Below, piece by piece: positions 16,687-24,899 of a stretch of DNA of 64,000 nt. The notes under the pieces are model-generated. The model saw only the letters and a program-made list of their open reading frames with translations, had not been told where the DNA came from and made no database searches. The stretch is from Pseudorhodoferax sp047601025 (GTDB taxonomy: Bacteria > Pseudomonadota > Gammaproteobacteria > Burkholderiales > Burkholderiaceae_C), in assembly GCF_047601025.1 (NCBI RefSeq), contig NZ_JASGJZ010000001.1, positions 1,550,001-1,614,000 of the forward strand, in the 5' to 3' direction. How positions within the stretch are numbered: position 1 is the first letter of the stretch; each line of letters opens with the position of its first letter. A program made the translations under genes and the position numbers.

Positions 16687-17667
16687 CTACTGGGCCTCGA
16701 TCTTTCGGCTCTTGATGATCGGGGCCCAGACCGCGGCCTCCTTCTGGATCAGCGCGCCGAAGGCCGCGCCTTCGACGACCCACGCGCTCATGCCCTGCTT
16801 GTGCAGCTGCGCCTTGTTGGCGGGGGTGTCCAGGATCTGGGCGATGTCCTGGCGCAGCTGCGCCAGGACCGGCTCGGGCGTGCCCTTCGGCGCGACCATG
16901 CCGTACCAGGACGACAGCGCCACGCCGCGCACGCCGGCCTCGGCCAGCGTGGGCACGTCGGGCAGCTCGGGCGCGCGCTGCGCATCGGTCACGGCCAGCG
17001 GCCGCAGCCGGCCGGACTGGATGTGCGGCAGCACCGAGGGCATGTTGCCGATGATCATCGGCACGGTGCCGCCGAGCACGTCGTTCAGGCCAGGGGCCGT
17101 GCCCTTGTAGGCGATGTGCAGGATGTCGGCGCCGCTTTGCTGCTTGAACAGCTCGCCGGCCAGGTGCAGGCTGCTGCCCACGCCGGGCGAGGCGTAGCTG
17201 ATGCTGTCGGGCTTGGCCTTGGACAGGGCCACCAGCTCGGCGATGGTCTTCGCCGGCACGGCCGGGTTGACCGCGATGACGTTGGCGGTGCGCGCCAGCG
17301 AGGCCACGGGCACGTAGTCGCGGTCGACGATGAAGCTGAAGCTGGGCTTGAGCGTCGGGTTGATCGTCAGGTTGCCCTGCGGCACCACCAGCAGCGTATG
17401 GCCGTCGGGCTTGGCGTCCCGGACCTTCTGGATGCCGATGTTGCCGTCGGCGCCGGTACGGTTCTCCACCACCGCCGGCTGCTGGTAGCGCTCGGCCAGG
17501 CCGGCGGAGAGCATGCGCGCCAGCGTGTCCACCGGCCCGCCCGGCGGAAACGGCGCGACGATGGTGAACGGGGCGCTGGCCAGGGCCTTGGCGGCATCGC
17601 CGCCCTGGGCCAGGGCATGCGGCGCGACGGACAGGGCCAGCAGGGCGCAGAGGACGGTACGGCGCAT
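16687..17667 (-). CDS. Bug/TctC family periplasmic solute receptor
   Basis: 326 residues from the ATG at 17667, with AAAGGAT upstream and a Sec-type signal (MRRTVLCALLALSVAPHALAQ). Motifs: FTIVAPFPPGGPVDTLARM, VENRTGADGNIGIQKV, SYASPGVGSSLHLAGELFKQQ and HIAYKGTAPGLNDVLGG. Paralogous to the next gene downstream but clearly divergent, so the pair is not a recent duplication. It probably binds an aromatic or aliphatic carboxylate of the neighbouring pathway; the membrane partners are absent from the window. Confidence 0.9.
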   Translation of the reverse strand: MRRTVLCALLALSVAPHALAQGGDAAKALASAPFTIVAPFPPGGPVDTLARMLSAGLAERYQQPAVVENRTGADGNIGIQKVRDAKPDGHTLLVVPQGNLTINPTLKPSFSFIVDRDYVPVASLARTANVIAVNPAVPAKTIAELVALSKAKPDSISYASPGVGSSLHLAGELFKQQSGADILHIAYKGTAPGLNDVLGGTVPMIIGNMPSVLPHIQSGRLRPLAVTDAQRAPELPDVPTLAEAGVRGVALSSWYGMVAPKGTPEPVLAQLRQDIAQILDTPANKAQLHKQGMSAWVVEGAAFGALIQKEAAVWAPIIKSRKIEAQ

Positions 17668-17758
17668 GGCGATCCTTTCGTGATGAAGCGGTGGTGGAAT
17701 GCGGGCCCGGCATGCAAGCATCAGGCCGGCGCCGCCATCCGGAGCTGGCTGGCAGACG

Positions 17759-19048
17759 TCAGCTCGCATGCGTGGCGCTGCGCTCGCGCAGCCACAGCCA
17801 GACGCCGCACAGCAGCACCACGGCCTGGGTGCCGATCAGGATGCCGAAGCCGGCGAAGAAGCCGCCGCCCTGCGACGCCGCGGTCATGCCGATCACCACG
17901 CCCATGACGGCCGGCATGAAGCCGGCCACCAGGCTGCCGGTGCCGTTGACGACGCCGTAGGCGCTGGCCACGTGCTCGGGCCGGGCGCAGTGCTGCACCG
18001 TGCTGGGGATGGCCGGGCTCATCAGGCCCCAGAAGAAGTTGGCGGAGGTCAGCAGATAGGCGGCGCTGTAGCGGTCCGTGGCCTGGATCGCCAGCCACAC
18101 CGACAGCGCCACGCCCAGGCTGCCGCCGACGAAGATCAATGGCACCTGCGGCCGGGGGATGCGGTCGATCAGGATGCCGCCCAGCAGCACGGCCAGCACC
18201 GACGCGTACTGCGGCAGCGAGGCCAGCCAGCCCATCTCGCGCATGGAGAAGCCGCGCGCCTGCTGCAGGTAGGCCGGCAGCCAGTTGCTGCTGCCCCACA
18301 GGTAGGCCAGGAAGGCGGCCGTCAGCAGCGTCACGGTGCCCAGGTAGCGCGTCTGCAGCGCGCCGCGCACGATCTGCCCGACGTGGCCCACGCCCTCGGC
18401 CAGCGAGCGCGGCGCCGGCATGCCGGTCTGCACCTTGGGCATGCGGATGAAGGCCAGCACCAGCGGGATGCCCAGCAGGATGTTCAGCAGGCCCAGCACG
18501 TGGAACGAGGTTTCCCAGTCGTGCGAGGCCACCAGGTAGCCCACGAACGGGTAGCCGATCGCCAGGCCCAGCCCGGTGCCCATGTTCACCAGCGAGTTGG
18601 GCTTGCCGTTCTCGCGGCTGTCGAAATGCGCCTTGATGTAGCTGGCGGCCAGCGAGAACAGCGGGCCTTCGGACACGCCCAGCAGGATGCGCGAGGCCAG
18701 CAGCAGGCCGTAGCTGTGCAGCAGCGGCGACAGGAAGGTCACCACGCCCCACAGCGTCAGCCCGGCCACCAGGCTGCGGCGCACGCCGAACAGCGCGGCG
18801 CAGAACGGCGTCAGCACGAAGGAGGACACGCCGTAGCCGGCCATGAAGGCCGTGGCCAGCAGCCCCTGGCGGGCGCGGTCGCCCGGCGTCAGGCCGACGT
18901 GGGCCAGGAACTGCGGATCGGTGATCAGGATGGAGATGTTGATGCGGTCGATGTACGAGATGGCGACCACGAGGAACAGGGTCCAGATGCCCCACCAGCG
19001 CATGGACCGCGCGGAGGTGGAGGTCGGGGTGGCGACGGCGTTGTCCAT
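17759..19048 (-). CDS. MFS transporter, anion:cation symporter (ACS) type
   Basis: 429 residues with about twelve membrane spans and a hydrophilic middle loop (PKVQTGMPAPRSLAEGV). The opening WTLFLVVAISYIDRINISI is typical of ACS-family carriers for organic anions such as aromatic acids, tartrate or hexuronates. It sits directly after the oxygenase reductase, so uptake of the pathway's acidic substrate is the likely role. Which substrate cannot be read from the sequence. Confidence 0.88.
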   Translation of the reverse strand: MDNAVATPTSTSARSMRWWGIWTLFLVVAISYIDRINISILITDPQFLAHVGLTPGDRARQGLLATAFMAGYGVSSFVLTPFCAALFGVRRSLVAGLTLWGVVTFLSPLLHSYGLLLASRILLGVSEGPLFSLAASYIKAHFDSRENGKPNSLVNMGTGLGLAIGYPFVGYLVASHDWETSFHVLGLLNILLGIPLVLAFIRMPKVQTGMPAPRSLAEGVGHVGQIVRGALQTRYLGTVTLLTAAFLAYLWGSSNWLPAYLQQARGFSMREMGWLASLPQYASVLAVLLGGILIDRIPRPQVPLIFVGGSLGVALSVWLAIQATDRYSAAYLLTSANFFWGLMSPAIPSTVQHCARPEHVASAYGVVNGTGSLVAGFMPAVMGVVIGMTAASQGGGFFAGFGILIGTQAVVLLCGVWLWLRERSATHAS

Positions 19049-19157
19049 GATGGAAGACTCCCAGGTGGATCGGGCGAGCGCGTCCTGCGCCGCGCATCTG
19101 CGCCCGGCGCCCGGACCGAAAACGGAAATGGGGGGTGGTGGCTGCGCGGCGGGCCGG

Positions 19158-20126
19158 CTAGACGTCCAGCACCAGCCGTCTGCCCTTGCAGCGCGAGACG
19201 CAGATCATCATGGTCTTGCCGGCCTCGCGCTCGGCCTTGGTCAGGATGCCGTCCCGGTGCTCCAGGCCGCCGTCGAACTCCAGCACCTTGGTCTCGCAGG
19301 CGCCGCAGACGCCTTCCTTGCAGCTGTGGTCCAGGTCCATGCCGGCATCGGTGAGGGCGTCCAGGATGGACTTGCCGGGCGGCACCTCGACGGTGCGCCC
19401 GCTCTTGGCGCACACCACGTCGAAGCTTTCGGTGGCCACCGGTGCCTCGTGCACGACCGCCGCGAAGCGCTCGATGTGCGCCTGCGGATAGCCCAGCGCC
19501 TCGCAGCTGCGCTCGAAGGCGTCGAGCATCGGGGTCGGGCCGCAGCAGTAGTAGTGGCTGTCGGCGCCGCGGCCGCCCAGCAGCCGGGCCAGGTCGGGCG
19601 GCGCGCCCTGTTCGTCGTCGAAGTGCCAGGTGACCTGCGCCTTGTCGGCCAGCGCCTCGATGGCGTCGATGAACGCGGCCTCCTTGCGGGTGCGCGCGCA
19701 GTACACCACCTCCACCGGGCGGCCCAGCGCCGCCAGCCGCTGCAGCATGCAGAAGATCGGCGTGACGCCGATGCCGCCGGACACCAGCACGCTGCGCGGC
19801 GCATCCTCGTGCAGCGCGAAGTTGTTGCGCGGCGCGGAGATGTCGATCACCTGCCCGACGCGCAGCTGCTGGTGCACGTAGCGCGAGCCGCCGCGGCTCT
19901 TCCTGTCGTGGAGCACGCCCACCACGTAGCGGCCACGGTCGCTGGACGGGTTGCACAGCGAGTAGCTGCGCACCAGGCCGTTGGGCAGGTGCAGGTCGAT
20001 GTGGGAGCCGGCCTCGAACGGCGGGAACGCCACGCCGGCGCCGGCCGGCCGGAACTCGACGCTGATGATGCCGTCGGCCTCGTATCGCATGGCGTAGACC
20101 AGGGCCTGGAGCGTGGGAGAGGACAT
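19158..20126 (-). CDS. Oxygenase reductase component (FMN/FAD, NAD and C-terminal [2Fe-2S])
   Basis: 322 residues in the domain order of phthalate dioxygenase reductase and VanB. A flavin-binding barrel (GSHIDLHLPNGLVRSYSLCNPSS) comes first, then an NAD domain (LVSGGIGVTPIFCMLQRL ... YYCCGPTPMLDAFE), then a plant-type ferredoxin at the C-terminus with ligands in DHSCKEGVCGACETKV and ICVSRC. It passes electrons from NADH to the Rieske oxygenase encoded immediately upstream (67-base gap). Confidence 0.93.
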   Translation of the reverse strand: MSSPTLQALVYAMRYEADGIISVEFRPAGAGVAFPPFEAGSHIDLHLPNGLVRSYSLCNPSSDRGRYVVGVLHDRKSRGGSRYVHQQLRVGQVIDISAPRNNFALHEDAPRSVLVSGGIGVTPIFCMLQRLAALGRPVEVVYCARTRKEAAFIDAIEALADKAQVTWHFDDEQGAPPDLARLLGGRGADSHYYCCGPTPMLDAFERSCEALGYPQAHIERFAAVVHEAPVATESFDVVCAKSGRTVEVPPGKSILDALTDAGMDLDHSCKEGVCGACETKVLEFDGGLEHRDGILTKAEREAGKTMMICVSRCKGRRLVLDV

Positions 20127-20193
20127 GGAGAAAACCTCGTGGCGTTCGGGTGCGGTGCCGCGCGCCCCTGCCGGGGCGGCGCGGGATGCGGTT

Positions 20194-21234
20194 TCAGGCG
20201 GGCGTCGCGGCCTGCTGCTGTTCCTTGTCCAGCTGCGCCTGCGCCAGCCCGCGCAGCAGGCGGCGCAGGCGCACGATGCCCAGGTCGTGCTGGTACAGGT
20301 TCTCGTGCTGGTTGGCGTCCTGCGGCATCCACTCCAGCACCACGCGGTCCTGCTCCAGCACGTGCCAGTGGCGCGCCTCCAGCCGGTTGCGGTACAGGAA
20401 GCGCCAGGTGTCGCGCTGCCAGCCCGGCGGCAGCTTGCGCACGCGCCAGAAAAACACAGCCGTCAGGCTGGGCGAGATCGGCGTGCACATGCCGACGATG
20501 ATGAAGTTGCCGCCGGGGCCGCCGGTCTTCGGGTACGGGATCTCCAGCCGCATCCAGTGGATGCCGGTGTCGGCGAACTCGGTCCAGTCGAAGTTGACGT
20601 TGCGCTGGCCTTCCTTCTCGAACACGAAGCCGGTGTCGGTGGCGCGCACCGAGAACTTGGCCGTGCTGTCGCCCTCGGACATGGAGTGCGACTGCTTGTG
20701 CAGGAAGGTCCCGTGCATCGGATCCATCACGTTGTCCAGCGCGTAGCGGTAGTCGCACTTCCACTCCACGTAGCACAGGAAGGACGAATACTGCTCGTCG
20801 TTCCACAGCTCGTCGGGCAGCTGGAGCGGCGGCGGCGCGTCCACGTGCCGGCTGGCGTTGTAGAGGAACACGGCGCCGGCCCGCTCGTGCACGTGGAAGC
20901 TGCGGGTGGCGCGCTGCCCTTCCAGCTTGCAGCCGGGACTGCCCGGCACGCGCGTGACCACGCCATCGTGGCGCACTTCCACGCCGTGGTAGGGGCAGGA
21001 CAGGCGGTCGCCCATCATCACCCCCTGCGACAGCGGCGCGCCGCGGTGCGGGCAGCGGTCCTCCAGCGCGCGCACCTGGCCATCGGCGTCGCGCCACAGC
21101 ACCAGCGTCATGCCCAGGCGCTTCAGGGAGACGGGCCTTTCCTTGACGAAGGTCGAGGGGCAGATGGGGTGCCAGTAGTCCTTGAGGCCGACTTCCAGCA
21201 CGTGGTCGACGGGGTCGACGGTGGCGTTGCGCAT
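20194..21234 (-). CDS. Rieske non-heme iron oxygenase, catalytic subunit
   Basis: 346 residues. Rieske [2Fe-2S] ligands are Cys61/His63 (CPHRG) and Cys80/His83 (CPYHG). The mononuclear iron site follows the N-x2-D-x2-H-x4-H rule (N168, D171, H174, H179), and a later Asp in LEQDRVVLEW is the likely third ligand. Length and single-subunit form fit the phthalate/vanillate-demethylase group rather than alpha-beta ring dioxygenases; no small beta subunit is present. It probably hydroxylates or demethylates the aromatic substrate so that the extradiol enzyme encoded upstream can cleave it. Substrate unknown. Confidence 0.93.
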   Translation of the reverse strand: MRNATVDPVDHVLEVGLKDYWHPICPSTFVKERPVSLKRLGMTLVLWRDADGQVRALEDRCPHRGAPLSQGVMMGDRLSCPYHGVEVRHDGVVTRVPGSPGCKLEGQRATRSFHVHERAGAVFLYNASRHVDAPPPLQLPDELWNDEQYSSFLCYVEWKCDYRYALDNVMDPMHGTFLHKQSHSMSEGDSTAKFSVRATDTGFVFEKEGQRNVNFDWTEFADTGIHWMRLEIPYPKTGGPGGNFIIVGMCTPISPSLTAVFFWRVRKLPPGWQRDTWRFLYRNRLEARHWHVLEQDRVVLEWMPQDANQHENLYQHDLGIVRLRRLLRGLAQAQLDKEQQQAATPA

Positions 21235-21279
21235 GGTCTTTTCTCCTGTGGGTGGGATTGCGGTCGGTGCGGCCGGGGC

Positions 21280-21561
21280 TCAGCTGCCGAGCGCCGCGAT
21301 CTCGGGGCCGTAGTTGTCCACGGTCCAGGGCGCGCCGGCGCGCGTGGTCATGCCCTGGCGGTTCAGCCCGTCCACCAGGCCCTGCAGGTCGTGCGTGCCG
21401 GCGGCGAAGGTGCGCTCGATGGCGTCGCCCAGCAGGTCTTCGTAGTTGGTCGGGACGCGCCGCTGCGCCTGCCGGGGCTGCAGATAGCGGTCGGGCTCGT
21501 GGCTGGGCTCGGGAAGCTGGTTCCCGACGACCTGGACGAGTTGCATGATGCGTTCAGCCAT
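21280..21561 (-). CDS. Small recombinase-like HTH protein of the oxygenase cluster
   Basis: 93 residues. The C-terminal part, GLVDGLNRQGMTTRAGAPWTVDNYG, has the LN-x-G-x-T-x-G-x-W-T pattern seen in the DNA-binding recombinase domain of serine integrases, but no catalytic resolvase domain is present. The N-terminal half is polar (VVGNQLPEPSHEPDRYLQPRQ). It lies between the Rieske oxygenase and the extradiol dioxygenase with gaps of 45 and 53 bases. Function is unknown: a small regulator is possible, and so is a non-DNA-binding accessory protein. Confidence 0.7.
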   Translation of the reverse strand: MAERIMQLVQVVGNQLPEPSHEPDRYLQPRQAQRRVPTNYEDLLGDAIERTFAAGTHDLQGLVDGLNRQGMTTRAGAPWTVDNYGPEIAALGS

Positions 21562-21614
21562 ATCGACTCCTGTTTGCCGTTGCGTTCATCGGTGGGACCC
21601 GCCCGGCGGGCGGG

Positions 21615-22583
21615 CTACTTCTTCTCGGTGAGAAACTTGCCGTCGGCCCGCGCGCCCTTCTGGCGCCGCGTGTGGCCGTCCAGGCCGCCGTCCACGGCCC
21701 ATTCGGCGAACACCGTGGGGCCGGGCTCGAAGTCGCGCGGCTGCCACTCGGCGGTCAGCTGGTCCTCGTCGGCGTAGTACTCGATCAGGCCGCCAGCCGG
21801 GTTCTTGAAGTACCAGAAGTAGGCCGAGGAGATCGGGTGCCGGCCCGGGCCGAGCTGGGTCTCCCAGCCGCAGCGCGAGAAGTGCAGGCCGCCGCCGAAC
21901 ACCTCGTGGATGTCGCGCACGGTGAAGGCCACGTGGTTGATGCCGCGCTTGCCCGAGGGCAGCTGCAGCAGGAACATGTCGTGGTGCCCGCCGTCCGGCG
22001 CGCAGCGCATGAAGGCGCCGCGGCCCGGGTAGCGGTCCGACGAGACGAAGCCGAAGCGGTCGGCGTAGAAGGCCTCGGTCTCGGGCACGTCGGCCGTGAA
22101 GAACACCACGTGGCCGACCTCGATCGGCGTAGCGCGCTCGTAGATCGGGCTGGGCTGGTTGACGCGCGGCTTGGCGGTCCAGGTGTTCATCGCGGCGCTC
22201 TGCACGTCCACGTCGTGCTTGCGCGTGACCTGCAGGCGCACGGCCAGGCCGTTCGGGTCGGTGCAGCCGATGCGGCGCGCGCCGTCGACCTCGGCATCGA
22301 CGAAGCCCGGGTCGTGGCGGATCGCGTCGGCGTAGCGGTCCAGGTCGGCCGCGCTTGCCACGCCCCAGACGACTTCGCGCAGCGTGGGGCCGTCCTCGAT
22401 GGCCGGCGGCAGGCCGGGCTTGTCCATGGCGGCCACCACCACGCGGCAGCCGTTCAGGCACTCGAAGACGAGTTCGTCCGCGCGCTCCTGCGCCAGGGCC
22501 AGGCCCCAGTCGAGGAAGAAGCGGCGCGACAGCGCGAGGTCGTCCGTGCCGTAGGTGATCTGGTCGATGCCGAGAACGCTCAT
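21615..22583 (-). CDS. Type I extradiol (VOC) dioxygenase
   Basis: 322 residues with two vicinal-oxygen-chelate modules. The metal site of type I extradiol dioxygenases is complete in the second module: His158 (VGHVVFF), His217 (GINHVAF) and Glu268 (GGLIEYY). Expected reaction: Fe(II)-dependent meta cleavage of a catechol-like intermediate made by the neighbouring Rieske enzyme. The N-terminal module lacks these ligands, as usual. It lies 13 bases after the aldehyde dehydrogenase gene in the operon. Confidence 0.85.
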   Translation of the reverse strand: MSVLGIDQITYGTDDLALSRRFFLDWGLALAQERADELVFECLNGCRVVVAAMDKPGLPPAIEDGPTLREVVWGVASAADLDRYADAIRHDPGFVDAEVDGARRIGCTDPNGLAVRLQVTRKHDVDVQSAAMNTWTAKPRVNQPSPIYERATPIEVGHVVFFTADVPETEAFYADRFGFVSSDRYPGRGAFMRCAPDGGHHDMFLLQLPSGKRGINHVAFTVRDIHEVFGGGLHFSRCGWETQLGPGRHPISSAYFWYFKNPAGGLIEYYADEDQLTAEWQPRDFEPGPTVFAEWAVDGGLDGHTRRQKGARADGKFLTEKK

Positions 22584-22596
22584 GTGCCTGCTCCGT

Positions 22597-24072
22597 TCAG
22601 TTGGCCCAGGGGATGGGATGCGCGCTGGTGCCCCAGTACATGCTCTTTTGCTCCATGTACTGGAAGATGCCTTCGCGGCCCTTCTCGCGGCCCAGGCCCG
22701 AGTCGCGCCAGCCGCCGAACGGCGTGGACACGGAGAACTGCTTGTAGGTGTTGACCCAGACCGTGCCGGCCTGCACCGCGCGGCCGATGCGCCAGGCGCG
22801 CTTGAAGTCGCGGCTCCAGACGCCGGCGGCCAGCGCGTAGACGCTGTCGTTGGCCTGGCGGATCAGTTCCTCCTCGCTGTCGAACGGCATCGCCACCAGC
22901 ACCGGGCCGAAGATCTCCTCCTGGCTGATGCGCGCCTCGTTGGTCAGGCCTTCGAGGATGGTCGGGCTGTAGAAGTAGCCGCTGTCGTAGGCCGCGCCGT
23001 GCGGGCGCACGCCGCCGGTGCGGATGCGGCCGCCCTCGGACACGCCCAGCTCGACGTAGCGCTCGATGCCCTCGCGGTGGCGCGCCGTGATCAGCGGCCC
23101 CATCTGCGTGGCCTCGCTGGCCGGGTCGCCGACGCGCAGCGCCGCGGCGCCCTTGGCCAGCCGCGTCAGGAACTCGTCGTACAGCGGCCGCGCCACAAAC
23201 AGCCGCGAGCCGGCGATGCAGGACTCGCCCGAGCTGCTGAAGATGCCGTACAGCACGCCGTTGACGGCATGGTCCAGGTCGGCGTCCTCCAGCACCATGG
23301 TCGGCGACTTGCCGCCCAGCTCCAGCGAGACCGGCATCATCTTGTCGGCCGCGATGTGGGCGATGTGCTTGCCGGTGGTGGTGCCGCCGGTGAACGACAC
23401 GCGCTTGACCAGCGGGTGCTTGGTGATGGCGTCGCCGATCACCGAGCCCTTGCCCGGCAGCACGCTGACGATGCCCTTGGGCACGCCGGCTTCCTCGCAG
23501 ATCTTCGCCAGCTCCAGCGCCATCAGCGGCGTGACCTCGGCCGGCTTGACGACGACCGCGTTGCCGGCGGCCAGCGCCGGCGCGAGCTTCTGCGCCTCGC
23601 TGGCGATCGGCGAGTTCCACGGCGTGATCGCCGCCACCACGCCCATGGGCTCGTGCACGCTCATGGTCACGTAGTCGCCGCGCGCGGGCGTGATGGCGTC
23701 CTCCAGCGTCTCCAGCGCCGCGGCGAAGAACTGGAAGGTGCCGGCGGCGCTGGCCACCAACGCGCGCGTCTCGTTGATCGGCTTGCCGTTGTCCAGCCGC
23801 TGCTGCTGGGCCAGCGGCTCGGCGCGCTCGCGGATGATGGCCGCCACGCGGTGCAGCACGGCGGCACGCAGGTGCGGCAGCATCTGGGCCCAGCCGCTGG
23901 TGCGGAAGGCGTGGTCGGCACGGGCGATGGCCTCCTCCACGTCGGCCAGGCTGGCGGCCTTCAGGCGGGCGATCGGCGCGCCGGTGGCGGGGTACAGGCT
24001 CTCGTACACGTCGCCACCGCCCAGGCGCCATTCGCCGGCAACGCAGATGGGGAGCAGTTCCAGGTTCGACAT
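22597..24072 (-). CDS. NAD(P)-dependent aldehyde dehydrogenase
   Basis: 491 residues. The catalytic Cys is in SSSGESCIAGSRLF and the catalytic Glu in SLELGGKSP; the cofactor segment is ITPWNSPIASEAQKLAPALAAGN. It resembles the hydroxymuconic-semialdehyde/betaine-aldehyde group. In the cluster it could oxidise the semialdehyde formed after ring cleavage, the dehydrogenase branch of a meta pathway. The SDRs and ThDP enzyme nearby could act on the same intermediates, so the exact step is uncertain. Confidence 0.93.
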   Translation of the reverse strand: MSNLELLPICVAGEWRLGGGDVYESLYPATGAPIARLKAASLADVEEAIARADHAFRTSGWAQMLPHLRAAVLHRVAAIIRERAEPLAQQQRLDNGKPINETRALVASAAGTFQFFAAALETLEDAITPARGDYVTMSVHEPMGVVAAITPWNSPIASEAQKLAPALAAGNAVVVKPAEVTPLMALELAKICEEAGVPKGIVSVLPGKGSVIGDAITKHPLVKRVSFTGGTTTGKHIAHIAADKMMPVSLELGGKSPTMVLEDADLDHAVNGVLYGIFSSSGESCIAGSRLFVARPLYDEFLTRLAKGAAALRVGDPASEATQMGPLITARHREGIERYVELGVSEGGRIRTGGVRPHGAAYDSGYFYSPTILEGLTNEARISQEEIFGPVLVAMPFDSEEELIRQANDSVYALAAGVWSRDFKRAWRIGRAVQAGTVWVNTYKQFSVSTPFGGWRDSGLGREKGREGIFQYMEQKSMYWGTSAHPIPWAN

Positions 24073-24094
24073 CGTGGGGCTCTCTCGTTTCTCG

Positions 24095-24892
24095 TCAGAT
24101 GACCAGCGGGGCGACCCGGCCGCGCAGCGCGCGCACCGCGCTGTAGACGGTCAGCGCCGAAGTCTTGGGGTTGGCAGCCAGCGGCTGGTTGCGCATGGTC
24201 AGCTCGAAGCGGCCGAAGGCGCCGGCGGCCTCGACCTGGTGCACGTTCTCGGTCACGCCGGGGTCGGCGATCAGGCGCACCGTGGTGCGGTCCAGGCCCA
24301 GGCCGGCCAGCGAGACGGTGGCGGCCACGTTGGCGTTCTTCGGGTACAGCGTGGCGGCCTCGCGCGCCGAGCCTTCGAAGATCACCGTCTCGGCCGCCAG
24401 CGCGTCGAGGTCGCGGCCCTGCTCGGCCGGCGTGCCCTTCCAGGCGCGCGGCGGCTTGCGGCCGGTGTAGCGCACCACCTCCAGCCCGCCGATGCGGGCG
24501 GCGGCCAGCGCGTCGATGGCGCCGATGGCGCCGGCGATCAGCTGCACCTGGGTACGGCCCTGGCGCGCCGCGGCTTCCAGCTGCTCGGGCAGGCCGGGTG
24601 CGGACAGCGCACCGACCGAGGCGACGATGGCCGGCACGCCGCGCGCCAGCGCCGGCAGCACGTGCTGCTCGATGGCGGCATGGCCGGCGGCCTCGACCAC
24701 CAGGTCGATGCCGTCGGTGGGAACGGCCGGCGCCACGCGGGCGCCGGGTGCCAGGCGGGCGGCCACGGCCTGCGCGGTGTCCGCGCCCTCGGCCGGCACC
24801 ACGATGGCGGCCACGGTGAGGCCGGCGTCGTCCTTCACCAGTTCCAGCAGCGCGGTGCCGATGGCGCCGCAGCCGATCAATGCGATCTTCAT
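24095..24892 (-). CDS. L-aspartate dehydrogenase-like protein
   Basis: 265 residues with the AspDH/NadX two-domain fold. The NAD motif is GCGAIGTAL, then EAAGHAAIEQHVLPAL, GAIGAIDALAAARIGGL and the catalytic-His region GVTENVHQVEAAGAFGRFEL, ending NPKTSALTVYSAVRAL. Typical AspDH converts L-aspartate, NAD(P) and water to iminoaspartate or oxaloacetate. It is not next to nadA or nadC here but inside an aromatic operon, so an altered substrate or a role in removing or adding an amino group is possible. It starts 7 bases after the ThDP enzyme stop. Confidence 0.85.
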   Translation of the reverse strand: MKIALIGCGAIGTALLELVKDDAGLTVAAIVVPAEGADTAQAVAARLAPGARVAPAVPTDGIDLVVEAAGHAAIEQHVLPALARGVPAIVASVGALSAPGLPEQLEAAARQGRTQVQLIAGAIGAIDALAAARIGGLEVVRYTGRKPPRAWKGTPAEQGRDLDALAAETVIFEGSAREAATLYPKNANVAATVSLAGLGLDRTTVRLIADPGVTENVHQVEAAGAFGRFELTMRNQPLAANPKTSALTVYSAVRALRGRVAPLVI

Positions 24893-24899
24893 GGCGTCC

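Noticed and set aside
20160..20185. GC hairpin between the Rieske oxygenase and reductase genes as a terminator
   Set aside because: No T-run on either strand and both genes are needed for one enzyme system.
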